64,000 bases of DNA from Clostridiales bacterium (GTDB lineage Bacteria > Bacillota > Clostridia > Monoglobales > Monoglobaceae): positions 87,100 through 151,099 of the forward strand of contig JAHZIG010000005.1 in NCBI GenBank assembly GCA_019419865.1. Reading direction: 5' to 3'. The position numbers were made by a program, and so were the translations under genes. The notes under the pieces were generated by a model that was not told where the DNA came from, made no database searches, and was given only the letters and a program-made list of their open reading frames with translations. Positions 46,036 to 54,500 of this stretch are shown here, piece by piece (the stretch's first letter is position 1; every line of letters starts with the position of its first letter).

Positions 46036-46461
46036 ATGTATTGTAGAAATTGTGGAAAACAACTTTTGCCGGGCGAGAATATTTGTAGTAATTGCGGCAC
46101 GGCAGTTCGGAAGGAAATTCCCCAAATAAATCCGGCCGATCTGTATAACAGGGCGAGGAACTCGTGTAATACAGTCGTTAATTCATTCGCCGCAAAAGAC
46201 GCTAAGTTTTGGATATCGTTGTTTAAGGTTATTAATTTTTTATATGTTATAGCATGTACGGTTTTACCGGCAGTTTTGGTTTACTACATATGCGACGTCT
46301 TTGGAGTTAAAGGCGACGATCTTATGGTAGTGGTCACATGTACGGTAATATTTGATCTATTGATTGCCTTGATAGGCGTTTGCAAAAACATGCTATTTGT
46401 AAATATGGTCGAAAATATAAACATAGTCGCTAAAAATTCGTCTGAAAATAATAAGAGATAA
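46036..46461 (+). CDS. Membrane protein with N-terminal zinc ribbon
   Basis: A 141-residue protein that begins with a zinc ribbon (MYCRNCGKQLLPGENICSNCG), has a linker and amphipathic segment (residues 35-60), and ends with two or three membrane helices (INFLYVIACTVLPAVLVYYI, VTCTVIFDLLIALIGV). The role is unknown. A strong AGGAGG precedes ATG 46036. It lies 41 bases after the previous zinc-ribbon gene, so the two are probably cotranscribed and may work as a pair. Confidence 0.72.
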   Translation: MYCRNCGKQLLPGENICSNCGTAVRKEIPQINPADLYNRARNSCNTVVNSFAAKDAKFWISLFKVINFLYVIACTVLPAVLVYYICDVFGVKGDDLMVVVTCTVIFDLLIALIGVCKNMLFVNMVENINIVAKNSSENNKR

Positions 46462-46530
46462 AAATTTTTGTAAGATACTTATAAAAATCAGTTAAATGCA
46501 AGTTTGATAAAAAGAAAGGGGTAAAAAGCC

Positions 46531-47346
46531 ATGAAAAAGAAAATTGTATCAATTATATTAAGCTTAGCGACGATAATCGGAAGTTTAACTTCCGTAACCG
46601 CGTTTGCATATTCGCCTTCAAGCTCCGAGTACAATGTGCGCGTATTGGTTGACGGAGTAGATATATATGGAAACTATTCCGGCTATGAGAGACCGTTCGT
46701 TATGGACGGATACGACAGGACTATGGTTCCGCTCCGACCGATATTCGAGACCCTGGGCGGCAGCGCTGCATGGGACGCAACGACTATGACAGCTACATGC
46801 AGTTCCGGCAGAGATAATGTGGGTTATAGATTTACGGTCGACAGCTATAATCTTGAGCTGCTGTCGAGTGAAACCGGCGAAGTATCCACAGTTATTGGGT
46901 TCGACGCTCCGTCGGTATTGGTCGGCGACCATATATACATACCGATCAGAGCGTTCTGCGAGGCGGCGGGATTTTCGATAACTTGGGACGAAGCGACCAG
47001 TACGGTCGGCATTACAACCGGTTCGTCCGGCGCGGAAACTTACATTACAAACAGCGTCAATGTTACGTTATCCAAAGCGATAGAATTAGTTGAATTGGCG
47101 TACGGCGTCGATTTGACGCAAGAAAATTATACCGTATTGAGCCAGGACGAAAATACGATCGAGATATACCGTCCGGCTCCCGAAAATGAATTCAGATGTT
47201 TTATAGTAATGTACGACCGGTACAATGGCGAGCCGTGCTATTATGTTAACGCGACCACGGACTCAAGCCGTGCGGAAGCAGAAGATTATAATTCTACGTC
47301 TAGGGTGTTTAATATGAATGATGAGCTGATAGGTTGGGCTAATTGA
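46531..47346 (+). CDS. Secreted stalk protein with copper-amine-oxidase N-terminal-like domains, copy 2
   Basis: A 271-residue paralogue of the protein at 43345. Signal peptide (residues 1-27), then the same two stalk motifs: FVMDGYDRTMVPLRPIFETL, WDATTMTATC and APSVLVGDHIYIPIRAFCEAAG. The DNA of this domain is also very similar between the copies. The C-terminal 95 residues differ completely (TYITNSVNVTLSKAIELVEL...), with an ordinary alpha/beta look and no family recognised. The start follows AAAGGGG. It lies between the zinc-ribbon gene and the lectin-peptidase gene. Confidence 0.8.
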   Translation: MKKKIVSIILSLATIIGSLTSVTAFAYSPSSSEYNVRVLVDGVDIYGNYSGYERPFVMDGYDRTMVPLRPIFETLGGSAAWDATTMTATCSSGRDNVGYRFTVDSYNLELLSSETGEVSTVIGFDAPSVLVGDHIYIPIRAFCEAAGFSITWDEATSTVGITTGSSGAETYITNSVNVTLSKAIELVELAYGVDLTQENYTVLSQDENTIEIYRPAPENEFRCFIVMYDRYNGEPCYYVNATTDSSRAEAEDYNSTSRVFNMNDELIGWAN

Positions 47347-47383
47347 TTTGCGGAGCTGAGGCTATCGCGCGAGGTGACGAAAT

Positions 47384-49684
47384 ATGAAAAAGAGATTAGT
47401 TTCAATAGGTATTATGATACTTATGTTTATCGGGGTTGCAACACCGCCGGCGCAGGCCGCTAAAAACTTGGGGTATATGTTTCCAATACCGGGATATTCG
47501 AATATTTCTCAATATTATAATGGTAGCGGACATCCTGCAATAGATATTGCGGCGGTTGAAGGAACTCCGATTTATGCCATTAAAGATGGAACAATAAATA
47601 AAGTATATGAAGGCTGCAATAATAAAGGAGGAGCCGGAGCGGGCGGAATATCTTGCGTTGCAAGAGGAATATGCAACCCTGTCTACGGTTATTATGAAAA
47701 TTATTGTAATTACGGATCTGGAAACGGCGTTGTCATACGCCATGATGGAAATATTTGGTCGGAGTATTCGCATATGATCGCAGTTGCGGACGGTATACAA
47801 GAAGGCATGTGGGTCAAGCAGGGAACTCTGATCGGATATGTTGGCGACGCGGGTTTTTCTGCCGGAAATCACTGTCATTTCGCCATGAAATCCGGGTCTA
47901 ACAGTAATTATTGGTCTAACTCGCCGATAAATCCGTTGAATTACATGGATACCGACGATACCGGTAACATTACTCTGCCCGGGGCGCCGTCGGGACTTAC
48001 GGCGTCCGCTTCCGAAAATAAGGTTACAGTAAAATGGAACTCTGTCAGCAATGCGACTTCTTATGAATGCGGCTTAAGAAATCTTAACACTCACGAGGTA
48101 ATAGTTAAGGCGAATGTTACAGGTACATCTCACACCTTCAGCGGGATAGCCGAGGGATCGTATTGGGCGTACGTCAACGCCATTAACGCGGCGGGTGCCG
48201 GTCCTTGGCCCGAATGGTACAAGGTCACTGTAAAGTATGCCACGCCGAGCGATCCAATCATAAAAGTCAGCTCTGTTAATAATTTTGAGGGCAACAACGT
48301 GAAGATCAGTTGGAACGCCGTATCAAACGCCAGTTATTATAATTATTACATAGCTGAATATCCCGAGGGATACGCGTATACTACAAGTACCAAAAAGGGG
48401 AACACCAAAAGTACGAGTATAACGTTTAACGATTTAAAGAGCGGAAAGTACAGCGTGTTTATCCATGCTGTGACCGCTATGGGAAAATGGAGCGGGCAGA
48501 GTAATTGGCAGACGTTTTACGTATACGCCAAAGACTATATACCCACAAAAACGGTAGTCAAAGACGATCATATATACGCCTTGTACGATTATGAAATGTC
48601 GTGGACGTTTGCGAGAGATTTATGTAATGACTTGGGCGGACATTTGGTCACGATCACAAGCGCGGAGGAGAATCAATTGATAACCGAGCTTGTACAGTCC
48701 GGCTCTAAAGACGCGTATTGGCTGGGAGCGACCGATATGGACGGGCAGGAAAAGGACTTCAAATGGGTCACCGGAGAGGAGTTTGTCTATGATAACTGGC
48801 TTGCCGGAGAACCGAACTCAGCCGGGGAGAAAGGCACAAAAGAGCAGTTCATGGAGTTTAGAAAATCATATGGCAATAAGTGGAACGACGTACACAACAC
48901 AAAGAGCGATAATAAAGGATTTATTCTTGAAGTAGATATATCAGAGTTATCGCCGACCGCGACGGAGAGCTACAATGGCAATCAGTACTTGCTGTTTGAT
49001 AAAAACACAACATGGACGGAAGCGGAAGTGATCTGCGAGCAGATGGGCGGCCACTTGGTAACGCTGGACAGCGCCGGAGAGAATGAATTTATCCAGGAAT
49101 TTATAAACAGCGGCGAAAGAGAGTGGTACTATCTCGGAGGTCAAAAGGAGAATGAAGTCTGGAAATGGAACGACGGAAGAACCGCTAATTATATCACATG
49201 GGCGAGCAACGCATCGGCATGGACGGGTGCAAATCTGATGATGTATAAGTCGAACGGAACATGCATAGGAATAGACAACGCGTATTTTCCGGAACCGGAC
49301 ATAAGCAGACTTGGATTTGTGTGCGAGCTTGAAGGAGAATCGGAATTTCCAATAGACGTTAATATAGAAGCAGGGACGTCGGTAAGCGGAATTAATTTGC
49401 TGAATACGACTAAGGTAAGGCTTACTAATCTAAAGAGTTACGATATAGACGCGGAGATAATCTACGTGTACAAATACGCCGACGGAAGCATAGGCGAAAC
49501 AAACGTACAGCCGATAACGCTCGCAGCCAAGACCGATACCAATACCGAAAATACGGTAAGCAGAAGAATTACTGAACTAAACGATAACATAATAGATGCG
49601 GTAGAAGTATACGTATGGGATAGCGTAGACAGTATGCAGCCACTGACGAAGAATACGGCGGCAAGCTTTACTTATGAAGAGTAG
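47384..49684 (+). CDS. Secreted M23 peptidase with two Fn3 and two C-type-lectin domains
   Basis: A 766-residue secreted multidomain protein. Signal peptide (1-25). The M23/LytM domain (about 30-190) carries the zinc ligands His50 and Asp54 (HPAID) and His163/His165 (HCHF), so it should be active against peptidoglycan cross-bridges. An unusual Cys- and Gly-rich insertion (CNNKGGAGAGGISC...) sits inside it. Two fibronectin type III domains follow (about 205-287 and 290-382). Two C-type-lectin-like domains come next: about 395-520 (WTFARDLCNDLGGHLVTITS, YWLGATD) and about 529-651 (WTEAEVICEQMGGHLVTLDS). A C-terminal beta domain ends with VYVWDSVDSMQPL. It could bind glycans while cutting peptidoglycan. 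The GAGGTGA site is modest. Last gene before a strong terminator. Confidence 0.87.
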   Translation: MKKRLVSIGIMILMFIGVATPPAQAAKNLGYMFPIPGYSNISQYYNGSGHPAIDIAAVEGTPIYAIKDGTINKVYEGCNNKGGAGAGGISCVARGICNPVYGYYENYCNYGSGNGVVIRHDGNIWSEYSHMIAVADGIQEGMWVKQGTLIGYVGDAGFSAGNHCHFAMKSGSNSNYWSNSPINPLNYMDTDDTGNITLPGAPSGLTASASENKVTVKWNSVSNATSYECGLRNLNTHEVIVKANVTGTSHTFSGIAEGSYWAYVNAINAAGAGPWPEWYKVTVKYATPSDPIIKVSSVNNFEGNNVKISWNAVSNASYYNYYIAEYPEGYAYTTSTKKGNTKSTSITFNDLKSGKYSVFIHAVTAMGKWSGQSNWQTFYVYAKDYIPTKTVVKDDHIYALYDYEMSWTFARDLCNDLGGHLVTITSAEENQLITELVQSGSKDAYWLGATDMDGQEKDFKWVTGEEFVYDNWLAGEPNSAGEKGTKEQFMEFRKSYGNKWNDVHNTKSDNKGFILEVDISELSPTATESYNGNQYLLFDKNTTWTEAEVICEQMGGHLVTLDSAGENEFIQEFINSGEREWYYLGGQKENEVWKWNDGRTANYITWASNASAWTGANLMMYKSNGTCIGIDNAYFPEPDISRLGFVCELEGESEFPIDVNIEAGTSVSGINLLNTTKVRLTNLKSYDIDAEIIYVYKYADGSIGETNVQPITLAAKTDTNTENTVSRRITELNDNIIDAVEVYVWDSVDSMQPLTKNTAASFTYEE

Positions 49685-49780
49685 AAATTGAATAGCTGTT
49701 GAGCTGTGAGAGCAAGAACTCCGCTCGAGACTTTAAAAGCAATCAAAGATTAAATGCGTTTTAGTTATTGGGTTACAGTG

Positions 49781-49811
49781 TCGGCAGTCTACGACTGCCG
49801 ATCCATTTTTT
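49781..49811 (+). terminator. Terminator of the surface-protein cluster
   Basis: TCGGCAGTC (49781-49789) pairs perfectly with GACTGCCGA (49793-49801) around a 3-base loop, followed by TCCATTTTTT. Confidence 0.85.
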
Positions 49812-49857
49812 GTTATGCGCAGACGCTAAGATACCGAGAAATATATCTCGCCAAAAA

Positions 49858-49881
49858 CAAAAAAGCCGCCCAAAAGGCGGC
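49858..49881 (-). terminator. Terminator of tRNA-Ala
   Basis: On the minus strand GCCGCC (49881-49876) pairs with GGCGGC (49870-49865), followed by six T. It begins right after the CCA end of the tRNA. Confidence 0.85.
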
Positions 49882-49885
49882 GAAT

Positions 49886-49961
49886 TGGTGGACCCGGAGA
49901 GATTTGAACTCTTGACCTCTGCGATGCGAACGCAGCGCTCTCCCAGCTGAGCTACGAGCCC
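49886..49961 (-). tRNA. tRNA-Ala (anticodon CGC)
   Basis: A 76-base cloverleaf on the minus strand. The acceptor stem is GGGCTCG with CGGGTCC and contains the G3-U70 pair that marks alanine tRNAs. The D-stem is GCTC/GAGC, the anticodon stem CTGCG/CGCAG with loop TTCGCAT (anticodon CGC, reading GCG), and the T-arm is AGAG-TTCAAAT-CTCT. The CCA end is encoded. A strong promoter lies about 100 bases upstream and a terminator directly downstream. Confidence 0.95.
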
Positions 49962-50058
49962 ATATACGTAAAACCTGATAATAAAATCAAGTCCGCGACG
50001 CTTAAACGCTTTAGACTTTGTTTATAAATAACCTTGGCGTATTTGTCGCAACAATAAG

Positions 50059-50087
50059 ATTATAGCGCTGTTTTCGTGATTTGTCAA
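50059..50087 (-). promoter_or_regulatory. Consensus promoter of tRNA-Ala
   Basis: Minus strand TTGACA (50087-50082), 17 bases, TATAAT (50064-50059). Confidence 0.85.
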
Positions 50088-50242
50088 ACAATATTTTAAA
50101 TTTGTTTAATTTATTTTAACATATTTTAAGTAAAGCCTATATTTCAAGGCGAAACGACGTTCTTTACAAATCCTAAAGTTAGCGCTATAATAAAAGTCAA
50201 CGCTTCGCAGGGAGCAAATCAACAATAAAGGAGCGCATGATA

Positions 50243-51139
50243 ATGGCAGGACTATTTAGACGTTCGACTGATCCGAACGCGCCTAAATCCGAGGGAATAA
50301 TTTTGTTTCTGGAGATATTTTTCAGAAAATTTTGGAGACTTATACAGGTAAATTTGATGTATATCGTGGCTTTGATACCGACTACCGTTTTGATATTTTT
50401 CTTGTCGGGAGTTATATCCAACGCCGCGCTGGACAGATTCGCGGACGGAATAATGCAGATCTCAGGCGTTACGACTCAGGATTATTCAAACGCGGATTAT
50501 TCTATGACCGTCGTAATAATCGACGTAGGCTTACGTATGTTTGCGACTATTTGTTTTACCGCGTTCTGGGGAATGGGTCCCGCGACCGCCGGGCTTACAT
50601 ATATAATGCGCTGTTACGCTAAGGAAGAGAATTCGTTTATCTGGACGGATTTTAAAGATTCGATAAAAGAGAATTGGAAGCAAAGCCTCGTTGTATTCAT
50701 TATCGACGTATTCGCTATGTTCGCGTTCTTTTATGCAATAGTCTTCTATAGTTCGCTGAATAATTTTATGAGCTATCTTACGTATGTGATATTAGGGCTG
50801 GCGCTTTTTTATACGATGATACATTTCTTTATATACCCGCTTATGGTCGGATATAAGCTTAAACTGAGCCAGATCTATAAAAACGCCGCGCTTTTCTGCT
50901 TGATAAGCCTGCCGTTTAGTTTGCTTGTTCTCGTGATATTAGCGCTTTTAACGTTCGGCGTATTATATCTTGCTCTGTTTGTTTTTAGCGGAGTTTATAC
51001 TATTATATGCCTCGCGGCGTATCTGATAGTGGTAGTATTCCTTTTATATTCGCTTATCGGGCTTATAGTTAACTATAACGCGGTGTGTCAGATCAACAAA
51101 TATATGGATAAAGACTCTAAGGTCGAGGAGAAGATGTAA
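50243..51139 (+). CDS. YesL-like (DUF624) membrane protein
   Basis: A 298-residue protein with about six membrane segments. FFRKFWRLIQVNLMYIVALIP and AFWGMGPATAGLTYIMRCYAKEE-type sequence (key part GPATAGLTYIMR) are the DUF624/YesL signature. Family members sit beside carbohydrate-use genes in Firmicutes, yet their role is not defined. I prefer the ATG at 50243 because AAGGAG lies nine bases upstream; an ATG at 50237 is only three bases from it. It precedes the giant pectin methylesterase gene but is separated from it by a terminator and a promoter. Confidence 0.82.
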   Translation: MAGLFRRSTDPNAPKSEGIILFLEIFFRKFWRLIQVNLMYIVALIPTTVLIFFLSGVISNAALDRFADGIMQISGVTTQDYSNADYSMTVVIIDVGLRMFATICFTAFWGMGPATAGLTYIMRCYAKEENSFIWTDFKDSIKENWKQSLVVFIIDVFAMFAFFYAIVFYSSLNNFMSYLTYVILGLALFYTMIHFFIYPLMVGYKLKLSQIYKNAALFCLISLPFSLLVLVILALLTFGVLYLALFVFSGVYTIICLAAYLIVVVFLLYSLIGLIVNYNAVCQINKYMDKDSKVEEKM

Positions 51140-51210
51140 CGTTAATATCGACGCTGTATAAATGATTTCTATACTAATAGCAATTAACGATCAAAATATT
51201 TAAATTTATA

Positions 51211-51245
51211 CGCGGAAGCCCTAAAAGCTTTCGCGTTTTTTATTT
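51211..51245 (+). terminator. Terminator of the YesL-like gene
   Basis: CGCGGAAGC (51211-51219) pairs with GCTTTCGCG (51227-51235), with one G-U pair, followed by TTTTTTATTTTTT. Confidence 0.88.
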
Positions 51246-51387
51246 TTTCTGTTGTAGATTATTAATAATACTTCATAAATTAACGCTCTTGTACATAATT
51301 TTTATGGATATATTAAGGAAATTTTGCGAAAATGTTAACGGGAGACAATAAAACTGGATTAAATGGCAATATACCGTTTATATATTA

Positions 51388-51416
51388 TTGACAATAAAAG
51401 AGCTTTAAAGTAAAAT
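51388..51416 (+). promoter_or_regulatory. Promoter of the giant SLH/CE8 gene
   Basis: TTGACA (51388-51393), 17 bases, TAAAAT (51411-51416). It leaves a leader of about 120 bases. Confidence 0.8.
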
Positions 51417-51443
51417 ATATCTGTTAATATATACAATTGGACG

Positions 51444-51479
51444 AGCGGCGCATATTTTTAGATCATATGCATCGCCGCT
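51444..51479 (+). promoter_or_regulatory. GC-clamped hairpin in the leader of the giant SLH gene
   Basis: AGCGGCG (51444-51450) pairs with CGCCGCT (51473-51479), with inner AT pairs. It lies near the 5' end of the predicted mRNA, a position where stem-loops can stabilise long mRNAs. Confidence 0.5.
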
Positions 51480-51544
51480 TAATTGGTATAATATATATGT
51501 AAAAATTTTTATTAACAAATTTTATATTTAGGAGGACAGTTATT

Positions 51545-54500
51545 ATGAGAAAAACGAGAAGAGTATTGTCGCTTTTCCTGGCGGTCGCTATAGTTCTTTC
51601 AACCCTTATGGGCTTGACGGCTATGACCGCTTCGGCCATAACGTTTACCGATACCAACGGTCACTGGGCTGAAAGCGAAATCAATACTTGGTCAACACGG
51701 GGAGTCTTGAACGGCTATGAAGACGGGTCGTTCAGACCGGACGATAACATATCGCGCGCGGAGCTGACAAAGATAGTGGTATCTGTGAAGAACGTTACCA
51801 ATCTTTCGGCTACCACGTTCAGCGACGTACCAAGTACCGAATGGTATAGTTCGTACATTTCAAGAGGCGTTGCGGCGGGATATGTTAACGGTTACGAGGA
51901 CGGTACGTTCTTGCCGGACAACGCTATAACGCGTCAGGAGGCTTCGGCTATATTCGCGCGTGCGTATTCGCTTGCGGATAACGGCGACGTCAGCAGATTT
52001 ACGGACGCTTCTCAGATCGAGAGCTGGGCTGTAAACTATGTCGGCGCGCTTGTTCAGGCGGGAGCTATAAACGGCTACGAGGACGGAACGTTCAGACCTT
52101 TAGACTATATCACCCGCGCCGAGGTCGTAGCGATCTTGGACAGACTTGAAGCTATGGAGAACAGTTCTACGTCCGACACGGTAGATACAATAATCGGCGG
52201 CGGCGTATGGGGCGGCTCGTCGGGAGGTTCTACGGGCGGCTCGACCGGAGGTTCTTCTTCGTCGATATATACGGTAACCTTTATTAGCGACGGATCGAGA
52301 GTCGGCAGCGTAGACGTTAGGAACAACCAGACTATAGGCGAGGGCAACGCGCCCGTTCCGGTAAAAGACGGATATGTTTTAGCGGGTTGGTACACGAGCG
52401 AGACGGCGGCTCAGAATCTTGACTCGTCGGCTCAGTGGGATATGGCTAACGACAGAGTAACGTCGCGTATGAACCTGTACGCAGGCTGGACGGAAGAAGC
52501 GAATACGGCTTTAGTTACGTTTAAGTACAATAATGGTTCCGCGGATTACGTTGTAAGAGCTCAGGTCGGCGAGCAGGTAAGTCCCGCTATCCCGGAACCC
52601 GAAAGACTTAACCATACTTTTGCAGGATGGTATTCAAGCGCGGACGGATCGGGTTCGGCAGTTACAATGCCGTACGAGGTTACTTCTACGGATTCGGTAA
52701 CATTTTACGCTATATATACTTTGAACGAGGGCGTAGATTACGTTGAAGGCGTTGAGGTTTCTTCTCCTGTTGATTCGTCGGGCAATCCGATAGAAGGCGT
52801 CGCAGTGACGGCAAATACAAACATAACTAATCCGGCGGTTGGCGAAACAGTAGCGATCGACTTGACTGTAAGCGATAACAGATATTCGATTTCTAATATC
52901 GGTTCGGTCGCGTTGACTTACACGAACGCTGACGGAACTGCGGGAGAGATAGCTCTGCCGAGCGATAGCTATAGATTTGAGAATAACCGAGTGGAGATCA
53001 CCATACCTTCGGCTGAAGAACTTGGCGTTTCAGGAGACGTTACATATAATAATATAGTAATAACGCCTACGATCATACAGGCGCTTGTTCCTACGCCTAC
53101 GGCGGCTCCGCCAACTCCGGCGCCGACTCTGAGACCTGGCGATCCAACTCCGGCGCCGACTCCGGTCGCGCATACTTGGGACTTCGGCGAAGCTCCGTTT
53201 ACGACCGGCGATGGCGAAGATAAGACCCCGGATACAAACAGATTCCCGTTAGGTAGCGAGGATAACAGATATAATGTAACGACGTCCTCTATAGCTAACG
53301 TAGACGGCCTTACATATGTCGTTAATGAAACGCAAAGCGACGCTATGCAAACAGCGAACAAGACGTTTTCGGATGGTTATCAGTCAAGCTGGTCGATAAA
53401 AACCGGCGGATCATCAAACGATAGCCGTAGATATTTCACATATACGCCGGAAAAAGCGGGTACGCTTATGATTTGGGCGGTATCGGGCAGCGGAAGTAAT
53501 TCGGCTACGGCTATAGTCGTGCAAGGCGGAGCGGAAAAAGGTCGTATGACATACGCCGCTAAGGCGACGGATAACCCGGTATTTGAGGTTGAAGGTTTGG
53601 TAGCCGGTCAGCAGATAAGAATAAATGCGGACGGAAACGTTCAGTATTGTAAAATAGCATATATCGAATTAAACGAACCCGAACCGACGTCGGCTCCTAC
53701 AAACGCTCCTACAGCGACTGCGGGACCAGCGTCGCCGGATCCGGATCAGACGTATACTGTAAGTATTGCCGATGGAATAACGGGCGGAACGGTTAAGATT
53801 GTTAATCCGAATGCAGCCGCTCCCACCACAGAGCCGGCAGAGCCGACTCAGGCTCCGGCAGAACCGACGAGCGAGCCTACGCAGGCTCCGGTAACCACTC
53901 CTGCGGCAGGATCGTACGAGTACTTTATGAACGAGAACACGCCTGTTTCTCCGGGCGGTCAGTATTATACATATGAAGACGATCTATTGGTAGGAACCGT
54001 TTACGCGACTACGCTCGATCAGCTTACGGAAACTGTAGCCGGCGAAGACGGAACGACCACCGAAGTTCCGATAACAAAGAATATCGCGGGAAGAGAAGTA
54101 TCTCATTATATAAATCTGCGTCTTGATGCAAATTATGCCGGCGGCGACAATTATACGGCATTCACGGATGGTTCTGGAAACCCGAGAACGCCTCTTGTAA
54201 TTAGACCGGTAGTTGACGGTGAATTTACTATTTACTACAGACGTCAGGTTACAAATAACGACGTAACGCAGATGCAGCCGGGCGACGGTAAGGACATGCG
54301 TCTTTCTAAGGATCTGGGAAGCAGCGCCGAGACGGTAGTCGGCGATATGAATATGGATGAGATCGTAGGTACGGCGGAGACCGGCGGAATGTTCGCATAC
54401 GGTACGCAGACATATCAATTGGAAGCGGAATCGAAATATGTTCTTTGGACCAGAGGTACGACCGGAGTATTGTTCGGATATACGTTTGTACCGAACGAAG

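Larger units (their letters stand above)
51140..51544 (+). other. 405-base region upstream of the giant SLH gene
   Basis: Holds the terminator of the YesL-like gene (51211), an A+T-rich stretch, a consensus-like promoter (51388) and a leader with a GC-clamped hairpin (51444). No gene was found. Confidence 0.7.

Noticed and set aside
49886..49961. tRNA gene as an attachment site for an integrated element
   Set aside because: No integrase is nearby and no direct repeat of the tRNA 3' end was seen in the flanks.
52200..52260. CRISPR-like or tandem DNA repeat at the Gly/Ser linker of the giant gene
   Set aside because: It is an in-frame coding repeat (GGSTGGSTGGSS). No spacer-repeat array or cas gene occurs anywhere in the window.
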